In this document: in pieces, positions 12,800 through 25,440 of the stretch
How positions within the stretch are numbered: the stretch's first letter is position 1
Layout: every line of letters begins with the position of its first letter
Assembly: GCF_000002995.4 (NCBI RefSeq)
Contig: NW_025062479.1
Location: 24,735,221 to 24,799,220 of the forward strand
Length of the DNA stretch: 64,000 nt
Reading direction: 5' to 3'
Source of the DNA: Brugia malayi
Lineage: Eukaryota; Nematoda; Chromadorea; Rhabditida; Onchocercidae
Notes under the pieces: generated by a model
The model's input: the letters and a program-made list of their open reading frames with translations, nothing else
Told to the model about the DNA's origin: nothing
The model's database searches: none
Position numbers and translations under genes: made by a program

Positions 12800-14115
12800 T
12801 TAAAATATAGCTGATGATATAAATAATTACATCAAAAATGATAAAATGATATAAATGATTCCGTCATAAGTGATAAAATGATATAAATGATCCCATCAAA
12901 AATGATAAAATGGTATAAATGATATCATCAGAAATGATAAAGTGATATAAATGATCCCATCAAAAATGATAAAATGGTATAAATGATATCATCAGAAATG
13001 ATAAAGTGATATAAATGATCTCATCAAAAATGATAAAATGGTATAAATGATATCATCAGAAATGATAAAGTGATATAAATAATCTCATCAAAAATGATAA
13101 AATGGTATAAATGATATCAAAAATGATAAAATGATATAAGTGATCTCACTAAAGATGATAAAGTGATGCAATCCCATCAAAAATGACAAAATGATAAAAA
13201 TGATCTGATCAAAAATGATATAAATGATAAAGTGATATTATCACATCATATCAGAATATATATAAATAATCACATCAATAATGATAAAATGATATAAATG
13301 ATATCAAAAATGATAAAATGATACAATCACATTAAAAATGATAGAATGATATAAATGATTCTGTCATAAGTGACAAAATGATATAAATGATCTCATCAAA
13401 AATGATAAAATGATATAAAGGATATCAAAAATGATAAAATGATATAAAGGATATCAAAATGATAAAATGATATAAATGATCTTATCAAAAATGATAAAAT
13501 GATATAAAGGATATCAAAAATGATAAAATGATATAAATGATCTTATCAAAAATGATAAAATGATATAAATGATGTTATCAAAAATGATAAAATGATATAA
13601 ATGATGTTATCAAAAATGATAAAATGATATAAATGATCTTATCAAAAATGATAAAATGATATAAATGATCTCATCAAAAATGATAAAATGATATAAAGGA
13701 TATCAAAAATGATAAAATGATATAAATGATCTTATCAAAAATGATAAAATGATATAAAGGATATCAAAAATGATAAAATGATATAAATGATCTTATCAAA
13801 AATGATAAAATGATATAAATGATGTTATCAAAAATGACAAAATGATATAAATGATCTTATCAAAAATGATAAAATGATATAAAGGATATCAAAAATGATA
13901 AAATGATATAAATGATCTTATCAAAAATGATAAAATGATATAAAGGATATCAAAAATGATAAAATGATATAAATGATCTTATCAAAAATGATAAAATGAT
14001 ATAAATGATATTATCAAAAATGATAAAATGATATAAATGATGTTATCAAAAATGACAAAATGATATAAATGATGTTATCAAAAATGATAAAGCAATATAA
14101 ATAATTTTATCAAAA
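12800..14115. repeat. Large 32/29-bp minisatellite (ATGATAAAATGATATAAATG type)
   Basis: About 40 units over 1.3 kb. Two unit types are seen: a 32-bp form containing GATCTTATCAAAA and a 29-bp form containing GGATATCAAAA. They often alternate, giving a 61-bp higher-order period in 13,400-14,000. Confidence 0.92.
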
Positions 14116-14420
14116 TTATAAATGTCTCTTCCATAAATCAAAATATCATTTGATCGAATAAACTGTTCACATAAAATTGATAAACAATTTGTTTACTAAA
14201 AAAAAAAAAGAAATAAATTGAAATATAGTTTTGCTCTCTTATATTCATGTTAAATATTCAATCATCAGATTAATAAGGCCAAGGCCCTCTCAAAAATGTC
14301 ATCTGTCATCACATCCATCCATTTTTGTTAATTTTAATTCCGAGAGAAGGAAAAAAAAAAAAAAAAAAGCTCTAATGTTGCGATAAATTAGGTCATATAG
14401 GATGAAATAATAACAAAAAG

Positions 14421-14468
14421 AGATCAATTGATCGATCAGATCAATCGATCGATCAATAAATTGATCAC
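14421..14468. repeat. GATC-rich inverted repeats
   Basis: TTGATCGATC and GATCGATCAA lie about 9 bases apart as an inverted repeat, with a further AATTGATC nearby. Confidence 0.7.
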
Positions 14469-14519
14469 AAATGGACAATAAATTATATGAATTGAATCAT
14501 TTTAAAAAAAGATACGATT

Positions 14520-14560
<41 letters not shown>

Positions 14561-14584
14561 AAAAAAGTTTTGTATCAAATATTG

Positions 14585-14870
14585 GAGAAAAAAAAATAAT
14601 AATAATTAATTTAATAGTAAGTAAATAAGTTAAAAGATAAATTATTGATAAAATTATATGATAATCGTATAAAAAAAAAAAAACTAAATTAAATTCAGCA
14701 TACAATAAAATGAATTATTAATTTGAAAAAAAATAATAATAATAATTAATTTAATAGTAAGTAAATAAGTTAAAAGATAAATTATTGATAAAATTATATG
14801 ATAATCGCATAAAAAATAAAAATTAAATTAATTTAAACATACAATAAAATGAATTATTAATTTGATAAAT
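14585..14870. repeat. Two-copy tandem duplication, about 150 bp unit
   Basis: Segments with AATTTAATAGTAAGTAAATA, AGTTAAAAGATAAATTATTG and ATTATATGATAATCG are nearly identical at 14,600-14,690 and 14,740-14,810. Confidence 0.85.
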
Positions 14871-15104
14871 GATAATGAAATGAAAATTAAATTTAGAAAT
14901 ATGTTTCTATTGTTTTTCTTTTCTTTCTTTTATTTTTATTTTTTGTTATATAATTGTCATATGATATTTTATTGTTGACACATTTTCAAATGTTTGTATT
15001 ATTTTAAATAATTTAAAATTAATAAAAATTGTAATGTTGCATAAAATTTTTCGTTGAATTATTTATTGGAATTCCTTTTTTTTCTTTTTTTTTGGTAAAA
15101 TTTA

Positions 15105-15550
15105 ATTATCACTTTTTATCTTATCACTTACTTTGTCGTTTATCACTTTTAACTATATTTAATTTTAGTTAAATTTAACTATCATAGTGACAAAAGTAAC
15201 AAGAAATAATTATTTCAATTATCTTATCACTTACTTTGTCGTTTATCACTTTTAACTATATTTAATTTTAGTTAAAATTTAACTATCATAGTGACAAAAG
15301 TAACAAGAAATAATTATTTCAATTATCTTATCACTTATTTCGTCGCTTATCACTTTAAACTATATCTAACTTTAATTAAAGTTTAACTAACATATTGATA
15401 AGTAATAAGAAATAATTATTTCAATTATCTTATCACTTATTTCGTCGCTTATCACTTTAAACTATATCTAACTTTAATTAAAGTTTAACTAACATATTGA
15501 TAAGTAATAAGAAATAATTATTTCAATTATCTTATCATTTACTTTATCAC
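15105..15550. repeat. About 103-bp tandem repeat, four copies
   Basis: Units start TTATCACTTA(C/T)TT(T/C)GTCG(T/C)TTATC and end AAGAAATAATTATTTCAATTATC. Copies 1-2 and 3-4 form two closely matching pairs. Confidence 0.88.
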
Positions 15551-16234
15551 TTCTGAAAAAATAAATTATAATACAATGAATGATTCAATCTAATCATTTC
15601 TTACTTTCTTATCAAACTTATTTAACAAATTTCAAAATGCCAACAATGATAAAAATGATAAATGTTTTTTTTTAAATTTCAGAAAATATTTATAAACAAA
15701 AAAAAAAAATTGATAATGACATTATAAAATAATAATTCAAAAATTGAAAAAAAAAAAAAAAAAAGAAGAAACAATAATAATATTAAAAAAAAAATGAAAG
15801 TAATAAATACATTCCATATTTGATTATTCAAAAATTAAAAATTTTGATTTTATTTCATAAGAAAATTTGAAAGTAAAATTTTATAAAAGTATATTTGATA
15901 TATTGGAAAAAATATTTGAATGTTTACTTACTTAAAAAGTAATATATTTTTAATTGAAAAAGAGTTTTTTGCTTTGTGCAAATTATAAGCCAATTTATTT
16001 GATAAATATACCATACAATTTTTAAAAAAAAAATTTTGTGACAAACTTGCTGTCACCATATTTACTTTGCTGGAAAAAGTAAACAAGAAAAAAGAAAAAT
16101 GAAAAATAAAAATAAAAAAAAAAATTTGCTATTAAAATAAATGAATGATTGGAATATATTTTCATTTTCTTTCTTTTTTTTTTTTTTTTTTTTTATTATA
16201 ATAAGTAATAAAATTTAAATATAATAAAAAGTAA

Positions 16235-16680
16235 TTTTGTTTACTCCTAAATAATAATAATAATTTTATAATATAATGAATTTCTCAAAAACTATTTTCT
16301 TCTAAATTTCAAAAGTTTTATTTTATTTCGTTTTGTATTTTTTTTTTTTTTTTTTGAGAAAAATATGAATTTTTGTTGACCAATGGCTACTCAATGACAT
16401 TTACTATCGTTTTTTTTTCTTTGTTTATTTAAATTCAAATTGTTAAAGTATTTTTAAGGTTGTTTACTCCTAAATAATAATAATAATAATTTCATAATAT
16501 AATGAATTTCTCAAAAAGTATTTTCTTCTAAATTTCAAAAGTTTTATTTTATTTCGTTTTGTATTTTTTTTTTTTTTTTTTTGAGAAAAATATGAATTTT
16601 TGTTGACCAATGGCTACTCAGTGACCTTTACCATCTTTTTTTTTCTTTGTTTATTCAAATTGTTAAAATACTTTTAGAAT
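16235..16680. repeat. Two-copy tandem duplication, 223 bp unit
   Basis: GTTTACTCCTAAATAATAAT through TGTTGACCAATGGCTACTCA occurs at 16,238 and again at 16,461 with few changes. Confidence 0.88.
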
Positions 16681-18715
16681 TTATCACTAAAATGTTTATC
16701 GTTCATTGTCACATACAAATTTACTTTTTTAAATGACAATTTTCTCATTGATCATTTTATTCTCAAACACTAAATTTGTTGAATTCATTTTTTTTTTTTT
16801 TGTTTTTAATCATTTCTTTTCATCTTACCGATTAATTAATTTTAAAAAATGTTAAAATAATATAAAATATAACCAATGTGAAATTTGCATCGATAATTTT
16901 TCATTTATTTAGCAGCTATGAAAAGAATTAGCTTTTAATGATGCAGCAATCACTGATTAACTGATACTGATAATTGATAACTGATCAATCGATTTAATTA
17001 TACTTTTAACTTTTGAAATTACTCTCTTATCAATTGAAAGTAACTTTTCATTTACTATATGATAAGTAAACATATATAAATAATTAGTAGATGTTTTTTT
17101 TTTTTTTTTTTTTTGTTTTAATTACAAATTTGTTGAATTCATTTTTTTTTTTTTTTTTGCTTTTTTCATTTCTTTTCATCTAACCGATTCTTAAATTTTA
17201 AATTTTGTATTTTAATTACTGAAATGAACAGAAATTAAGAAATTTATGCTAAAAAAAAAAAATTGTATAAATTGTATGATTTATTATTATTTAATAATAT
17301 ATTTTAAATAAAAAAATAGCAAATTTTTATTAGTTCAAATATAGAAATTAATTTTTATATCAAATTAATAATTTCATATAAAAAAAAATTTGAAAAAAAA
17401 AAATGAAAAATTTAGAATAAAATGAATTTAATTTAGTTATTATCATATTAAAAATGATAGTATTTAAAATAAAAATTTCAATAAATTTAGCAAAAAATAT
17501 AAGATTTTATTTTATTTTATTTTTTTTTTAGAACATAAAAAAAAAAAAAAGAAAAATAAAATTATTTTTAACTTTTTGATTTTTTACTTTTTTATTTTTT
17601 TTTTTTTAATTAAAGTAATTGTAATTTAATATTAAAGATGAAATTGGCATGTAAAAATTACCTAACATTACACTTAACTTTAATATTTGAATTAAAAGAA
17701 TTAATATGAAAAAAAAGAAAAGAAATCAAAAATTTTTTAAAATTTAAGAAAAAAAAAAGGAACAAAAAAAAAATTATTAAAAATGAAAAAAAAAAAAAAA
17801 AAAAAAAGGAAAAAGTATTAGAAATAAAAATAAATTTAAGCAAAGAATAAAAAACAAAAAAAACAAAAATTAATTGTAATTAAAAGTAATTAATATTTAA
17901 ATACTTAAATACTTAAAGGACATAAAAAGAAGATCACAGTCAGATAAGCACAAAATTTTGTAATACGAAATGGAAATAATAATAAAAAAGAAAAAAAAGA
18001 AAAAATACTATTATATTTTTTTGGAAAAAAATAAAATTTTTATTTATAATATTGAGAAACAAAAAAAATTTTCAATTAAATTTAAACTTATTTAAATTTA
18101 AGAGAGAAAAAATTCAAATTTTTGATTGAAAACATATAAAATAATTTTTAATTTTAGTAATTTAAAATTATAAATTATTAAAGTTTAAATTTTTAGATTA
18201 TAGATTTTAAAAAAATTATAGGTTATTTATTTTAGATTGTATTAAGTTACATACATCGATTAGATTAATTTGATAAATTTTCAAAAAGATTATAACTGCT
18301 TATCATTTTTTTTTTTTATCAGAATGATATAATAAAATTATAAAAAATAAATTATCATATCACTAATTTTGTTTTTTATCATCTTTTGAGATAAATATGG
18401 AAATGATCGATTTCTTTTTTAAAAAAAGAAAAATAATTTATGAAAAAGATAAGAAATATAGTTTTCCATATCAAAAATAACAATTTTAAAAGATAACAAT
18501 TAAAATGATAACAATGTTACTGATAACATTTTATTATAATTAATCATCAAAAAAAAAAAAAAATAAAGAATATTCTATACTATGTTATGAGATATTTTAA
18601 AATTTAAATATAGTTAAAAATTATGAAAAACAGTAGTGCTAATTTTGATAATGAAAATAAACATTTGATTAATTTATGAAGTAAACAAATTGAACATCAG
18701 TAAACAAATTAAAGC
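16681..18715. other. AT-rich intergenic sequence
   Basis: Poly-A and poly-T tracts dominate. A GAATTCATTTTTTTT plus CATTTCTTTTCATCT(T/A)ACCGATT segment near 16,780-16,835 recurs near 17,135-17,190. No coding exon was recognised. Confidence 0.65.
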
Positions 18716-18721
18716 CTTCTA

Positions 18722-19410
18722 ATTTAACGGTAAACATTTAATATAATTAATTAAATACGAATTAATATATATATACATAGTTTAATTAATTAAAATAGAG
18801 AAAGAGATTAAAAGAGAAAAAATTGGATTAATATAATTAATTAAATATGAATTAAAATAACAAGGATATATATAGTTTAATTAATTAAAATAATTAGTAT
18901 ATGTATAGTTTAATTAATTAAAATAGTTAGTATATTATATAATTAAAATAAAAAAATTAAAAGAGAGAAAATTTGGATTAATATAATTAATTAAATATAA
19001 ATTAAAATAACAAGTATATATATAGCTTAATTAATTAAAATAATTGGTATGTTTAATTAAAAAAATAATTGGTATATTTTAATTAATTAAAATGATTAGT
19101 CTAAAGTTTAATTAATTAAAATAACAAGTATATATATATATATATATATTGTTTAATTAATTAAAATAATTAGTATATTTAATTGAAAAAATAATTGGTA
19201 TAGTTTAATTAATTAAAATGATTAGTATTATATAGTTTAATTAATTAAAATAAAATAACAAGTATATGTATAGTTTAATTAATTAAAATAATTATTATAA
19301 TTAATTAATTGAAAAAACAATTGGTATAGTTTAATTAATTAAAATGATTATTATATATTAATTAATTAAAAAAATAATTGTTATAGTTTAATTAATTAAA
19401 ATAATTAGTT
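18722..19410. repeat. TTTAATTAATTAAAAT interspersed minisatellite
   Basis: Many copies of AGTTTAATTAATTAAAATAA separated by short variable spacers such as (TA)n or AACAAGTATA. The core is self-complementary (TTAATTAA). Confidence 0.85.
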
Positions 19411-21050
19411 TACCGTCGTAGTATATTTTAAAAACGCGAAGACACAATTTTCGTTTAATTTTTTTTTTTTTTTTTTTTTGAAAACATTTTAATCTCTTTT
19501 AAGTCTTTTTCAAATTATATTTATCATGAAAGAAATTGTGATAAAGAATGGAGCAAAAAGAAAAGAACAATGAAATATTCAATCAAATAATTTTAATTTA
19601 ATGAAAATGTTTGACACAAAAAAAAAAAAAAAATTTTTCGTCTCAAACATTTTTGCAACTATTTGTAAATGAAATTAAATATAACAATTTGTAAAAAAGA
19701 ATGATTATTTAATATTAAATTAAATATTTTATTTATTTATGTAATATAATTTTAGATTAATTAAAATGAATAAATTAACAAAAAACATTTTTCAACAAAA
19801 AAAAAAATTTACTGTAAAATAAATTTTTCTGTAATGAATCAAATTGTATTTCAACAAATGTCAAATAAAAAAAAACAAAGAGAGAGAGAGAGAGAAAGGG
19901 AAAGAGAAAAAAATAGGAGAGAAGAAATAAAATAAAAAATTATTAAATAGCAATAAAACAGACTGTTCATTTAAATTTAAAACCTTTCCATATGGATTAT
20001 CAGTGTAATTTTGATTATTTAAAGTAATTTTTTTTTTTTTAGAAATTTTTTTAGAAATTTTAGAAATCTCTAAAAATTCATTTTAAATAATTTATTTATA
20101 TATTATCTTATTAATATAATATGTATATATATTATATATTAATCATTCTAATTTTTTAATTTACATTTACACTAATAAAAAAAAAAAAAAAAATACTAAT
20201 TTAACATTGTTGAAATATCTAAAATATTATTATGTGGGTAAATCCTTTTCGGGTAAATAACCAAAAAAAAAAAAAAAAAATTTAAAAAAATTAAAAAAAA
20301 AAACTGAAATGAAACAAATTGATAAATTTAACTTTTCGATGAATTGAAAAGAAAAAGTTTAATTACACACTACAAAATGACAAAAATATAGCAATTATTT
20401 TTAAAATTAAATGAAGATGAAAAAGTTTTTTTTTTTTTTTGAAAAAAAAAATATTAAAATAATAAAATATTGTAATTAACTTTTAAAATTTTTGAATTGA
20501 TGATTGAAAAATTGTAAAAGTTGCTGAAATATGAAAAAAAAAAAAAGAAAAAATAAGAGAAATAAAAGTGAAAAATTTTTCATCCAATCAAAACTTATAT
20601 AAATAACTCATAAAAAAAAGGAAAGAAAAGTTATCAATCATTTTTCTTGCTCAAATTCATATATTTTTTTTTTTAATTTTATTTCAATATAAAATAAAAT
20701 TATTAACCATATCTTAGTGATTATCTAAAGTATCAATGATAGTTTTTTCTCTTTTTTTTTTTCATTTTTAAATTAAAATTTTTATTTATATATGAAAAAA
20801 ATAAATGTATGTTAAAAATTGATTTCATTATTTTTAATTGTTAACTTAGTGAGTTTAAATTGAGAATTATTTTACCAAAAAAAAAAAAAAAAAAAATTGT
20901 CTACAAAAGCTACGCAAATAATATAAAAATGCTTTGGAGCAACGATTATTTAATCTTCTTTTTTCCTTTTTTTTTTTTTTTTTTTCATTTTTGTCCCATT
21001 TTATATTTTTGGGAAAATTTAAAATTTGTATTAGTATTAATTTTACTTTT
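19411..21050. other. AT-rich intergenic sequence
   Basis: Homopolymer runs and a short GA tract at 19,878-19,898. Nothing coding was recognised. Confidence 0.65.
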
Positions 21051-21051
21051 T

Positions 21052-22158
21052 CTTCCATCTGAATCCAATCCCATCCATCTATCTTCCATCTGAATCCAAT
21101 CTCATCCCTCTCCCTTCCATCTGAGTCTAATCCCATCCATCCATCTGAATCCAATCCCATCAATCTACCTTCCATCTGAATCCAATCTCATCCCTCTCCC
21201 TTCCATCTGAATCCAATCCCATCCATCCATCTTCCATCTGAATTCAATTCCATCCATCTATCTTCCATCTGAATCCAATCTCATCCCTCTCCCTTCCATC
21301 TGAATCTAATCCCATCCATCCATCTTCCATCTGAATCCAATCCCATCCATCCATCTTCCATCTGAATCTAATCCCATCCATCTCCCATCTGAATTCATTA
21401 TCATCCCTCTCCCTTCCATCTGAATCTAATCCCATCCATCCATCTTCCATCTGAATCCAATCCCATCCATCTCCCATCTGAATTCATTATCATCCCTCTC
21501 CCTTCCATCTGAATCTAATCCCATCCATCCATCTTCCATCTGAATCCAATCCCATCCATCTATCTTCCATCTGAATCCAATCTCATCCCTCTCCCTTCCA
21601 TCTGAGTCTAATCCCATCCATCCATCTTCCATCTGAATCCAATCCCATCAATCTACCTTCCATCTGAATCCAATCTCATCCCTCTCCCTTCCATCTGAAT
21701 CTAATCCCATCCATCCATCTTCCATCTGAATCCAATCCCATCCATCTATCTTCCATCTGAATCCAATCCCATCCATCCATCTTCCATCTGAATCCAATCC
21801 CATCAATCTACCTTTCATCTGAATCCAATCTCATCCCTCTCCCTTCCATTTGAATCTAATCCCATCCATCCATCTTCCATCTGAATCCAATCCCATCCAT
21901 CTATCTTCCATCTGAATCCAATCCCATCCATCTATCTCCCATCTGAATCCAATCCCATCAATCTACCTTTCATCTGAATCCATTATCATCCCTCTCTCTT
22001 CCATCTGAATTCAATCCCATCCATCTTTCATCTGAATCCAATCCTATCCAACCATCTGAGTCTATTCTCATCCCCTTTTTTCCCTCTGAATCCAGTCCCA
22101 TCCATCCTTCATCCATCTGAATTCACTCTCATCCTTCTCCCTTCCATCTGAATCCATA
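21052..22158. repeat. 31-bp minisatellite (TTCCATCTGAATCCAATCCC type)
   Basis: About 35 copies over 1.1 kb, with a variant half-unit CTCATCCCTCTCCC inserted every two or three copies. The array is GC-richer than its flanks and strongly strand-asymmetric (C/T on the plus strand). Minus-strand frames reading GWDWIQMEDG are repeat translations. Confidence 0.93.
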
Positions 22159-22819
22159 ATGCAATTTGTATTATAAGCATGATTAAGAACAATTTATTCA
22201 TAGATTAAATTTTAGTCGAGATTTTAAACTCATTTAAATTGTGGTCTACTACTAATGTATGTGTATGTCATCATCTAAACAGACACAAACAATCATATAT
22301 GACTGTCCTCCAATCATTCATTTGATCCGCTAAAGATCGGCGATCATTATTGTTCGATTAAAAATTTATACCAACTCATCAATACATTATTTTCCCAATT
22401 TTCAATCAAACATTTGTTAAAATTAACTGAATAAATATTAAAAAAAAAAAAAAAAATCAAAAATTTTCATTCCTTCAAAAGATTATTATTAATCAAATAA
22501 TTTTTTATTTTTTTTTTTTTTTTGCTTTTTTGTTTTCTCTTTTATTATTGATCAAAGTTAGTTATAAATTTATTTGCAATTCAAAAAAAAAAAAAAAATA
22601 GGAAAGAAACAATTAATGAAATTTAAATTTAATATAAAAAAAAAGAAAAAAGAACATATAAATACATAAGCAGATATAGAAAATATTATTGAAGTAAACA
22701 AACAATTTAAAATCAGATATAAACATTTTTTATTTCATTAATTTATTGAATGTGATTAAAAACACTAGTTTTGCTAATAGTTAACTTTACTTTACTTTAC
22801 TTTATTTTACTTTTCTTTT

Positions 22820-22859
<40 letters not shown>

Positions 22860-23270
22860 GATAATAAATAAAGAATGAATAGCACATGTATTTATTTATG
22901 TTAAGAACGAAAAAATGAAGCATCAGCTTGCCATAAACAAACATTTTCAAAACACTTTTACATTTCAGTTTGTTGGATTTCAAAAACAAATTTGAAGAGA
23001 GAAGAAAAACTAAACTATCCTCGTTATGTTGATTTTCTCCTTTCCATTCTTTCCTCTTTTTTTTTTTGATGTGAATGTTCATTCAAAAAGGCGCATTTGT
23101 CCGTTTTGGGACATTTGTTCGCATCTGTTCATTTTTATGATTTCTGCTCTTATCAATAATAAAAATGATGACTTGCAGTGAAAATTTTAAAATGAAAATA
23201 TGATTCGTTGGATGGAAGAAAAAAAAAAAAGCATCAATAAAGATAAATGCGAATGCAATTTATGATCTAT
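22159..23270. other. Unique AT-rich sequence with a (CT)n tract
   Basis: 22,160-22,440 is non-repetitive and a little GC-richer than its neighbours, but neither strand gives an exon-like frame. A (CT)n tract lies at 22,824-22,858. Confidence 0.6.
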
Positions 23271-23271
23271 C

Positions 23272-23800
23272 AATAATATCATCATCATCATTTATTATTA
23301 TTATTATTATTATTATTATCACCATCATTTCCTATTATTTATTTATTATTATTATTATTACTATTATCATCATTTATTAATATTATTATTATTATTGTTG
23401 TTATTATTATTATTTTTATTATTATTATTATAATTATTATTATTGTTATTATTATTGTTGTTATTATTATTATTTTTATTATAATTATTATTATTATCAT
23501 TTATTATTATTATTACCATCATCATCATCGTTATTACTACTATTATTTATTTTATCATTATTATTATCACTATCATTATCATTATTATAAACATCATCGC
23601 TACATTTATTTATTATCATTATCATTATAAATATCATCATTTTAATCATTATTTATTTACTATTATTATTATTATTATTATCATTAGCATTGTTATAAAT
23701 GTTATCATCGCCGCTATTATTTATTTATTATTATTATCATTATTATTACCATTATAAATACTATCATTATCACATTTATTCATTATTATTATTATTAAAA
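23272..23800. repeat. TTA/ATC trinucleotide repeat block
   Basis: Imperfect TTA, ATC and TTG triplets over about 530 bp, opposite in strand sense to the AAT blocks on the left. Confidence 0.87.
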
Positions 23801-25045
23801 CTTTATTTTTGAAAAGAGACAAGAAAAAAAAAAAAAGTGAGGTTCAAAAAAAAAAAAAAACCATAAACAGAATGTCATAGCAGAATGACATTTAAAGATA
23901 AAATAAAATGTAAGAGCGATCAATGTGACATATTGGAACCAAAAATGGTACAAATTGACTGATCAAAAAAAAAAAAAAAAGCAAAAAAAAAAGCAGAAAA
24001 TTGTCCAAAAAATTAGATCCATTAACTTTTTAAATAATTAATTTAGCTAATTCATTTACCAATTCTACACAAAGCAATAAAATATTGTAAATAAAATGTA
24101 CAAAACTGGTTTTTAAAAAATATATATTTTATTTAATTTAAAATGATAATAATAAATGCATTCTATTCGTGCATGCAAATTTGCATGCACTGCACTTAAC
24201 ATGCACTAAATTTAGCAGTGCTTTTTTCTTTCCTCTTTTTTTTTTTTTTTACATTTCATTTATTTTCTAATAAAAGTTTGATGATAAACAACAATAATAC
24301 ATTAGAAAAAGAAAAAATGCTTTTTTTTTTTTTTACATTAAGTAAATATGTCAAATAATAAGTAAAATTTTTAACTTTTATGATTGATTTCTCTTTTTTT
24401 TTTTTTCACTTTTAAAAAAATTTGAAAAAAAAAAAAAAAAAAAAAAAAGAAAAAGATATTCGAATGAGATGAAATTATCAATTGATACAACTCTCTTTTA
24501 ACTTATTCTTTAATTTCTTTACCTTTTTTTTTTTCTTGCATTAGGGTTTATATAAATAAATATTTAAGTATTTAAGTAACAAACTATATTGAATGTGATT
24601 TTTGATTTGATCCAAGAAGAATAATTTTTTTTAAATTTTATAAAAATTACTTTACACAAAATATTTTCTCATTTTTCTTCTTCCTCATCAATTTTTGTAT
24701 TCAATCAAACATCATTTTTTAGTTTTATACTATGATACTTTGTATATTTGTTAAACATTTAAAAAAAAAAAAAAAAAAAACGATAACCAAAATTTAATTA
24801 TTAAAGAAAAGAAATTCGATAATAATTTCAACTGTATAAATCAAAAATTCGAAATAAATATATTTTTTTTTTAAATGAGAGCAATTATTTTAGCTACTTA
24901 TATACCTTAGATTATACATATATATTTTTCTTTTCTTTTTTTTTTTTTTTTTGATATTTATAATGTGGCTGATAATTTTGATAATTTTATAACAATGAAA
25001 AGAAAATTTTTTAATGATTAAAATTTTTTAAAAAAAAAAAAAAAA
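23801..25045. other. AT-rich sequence downstream of the minus-strand exon
   Basis: Poly-A/T runs and unique AT-rich DNA, including a GCATGCAAATTTGCATGC palindrome near 24,173. If the exon at 25,052 is real, this is its intron. No next exon was recognised. Confidence 0.6.
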
Positions 25046-25051
25046 ACTAAC

Positions 25052-25303
25052 TTCTTTTTCGTCGTATTCTGATTTAACTACTGTATGCATTATTGGCGGT
25101 GTTGGCACTTTTGGATCTTCAATTGTTCCTTCTTTTCGTTTCCGTTGATATTGTCGTCGTTTTGTGGTACTTCCGGTAGCATTTATATTGGTATCAGTTA
25201 CCGTTATATTATCACCAGTTGATACCGATTGATTAATACCACGAATTTTATCCATATATGAATGAATTTCAGTTGTTGACAAATTGCGCTCATTGTCAGT
25301 CAT
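25052..25303 (-). CDS. Putative first coding exon of an unidentified gene
   Basis: An 84-codon open frame starts at ATG 25303-25301, with an in-frame TAA immediately upstream, so the Met is a real boundary if the exon is coding. The frame ends at GAA followed by a donor-like GTTAGT at 25051-25046, leaving phase 0. The protein is MTDNERNLSTTEIHSYMDKI..., hydrophilic, with a basic patch KRRQYQRKRKE (about residues 48-58) that looks like a nuclear localisation signal. It is followed by a TPP segment and VKSE, which fits the SUMO-site pattern. Base composition is clearly richer in GC than the neighbours and there is no simple repeat, unlike other open frames in this half. An acceptor-like TTGCAG at 25440-25435 would begin the exon. 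I do not recognise the family. A basic patch before a TPP segment is also seen in some nuclear-receptor N-termini (DAF-12-like), but that is only a guess. No downstream exons were recognised at lower coordinates. Confidence 0.4.
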
Positions 25304-25440
25304 TTAAAGAATTGTTATTTGTTTACTTTTCTTTTCTTTCTTTCTTCTCTCTTTGTTTTTGTTTTTGTTTTTGTTTTTTTTTTTTTTTTTTTTTGTTTTG
25401 TTTTGTTGATTAATTACAGTTTTATTATTCTTATCTGCAA
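25304..25440 (-). promoter_or_regulatory. 5' leader and splice/trans-splice acceptor before the minus-strand exon
   Basis: Read on the minus strand, a T-rich stretch followed by CATATTGCAG ends at 25435. The next 131 bases contain A-rich GT-poor sequence and run to the ATG at 25303. This fits a 5' UTR that begins at a cis- or spliced-leader acceptor. The pyrimidine tract is modest, so the call is tentative. Confidence 0.3.

Noticed and set aside
12800..14115. Regularly spaced repeats considered as a CRISPR array
   Set aside because: There are no unique spacers; units abut directly and the window is clearly eukaryotic.
21244..21632. Minus-strand frames reading GWDWIQMEDGWMGLDSDG
   Set aside because: They follow the 31-bp minisatellite exactly and carry no sequence outside it.
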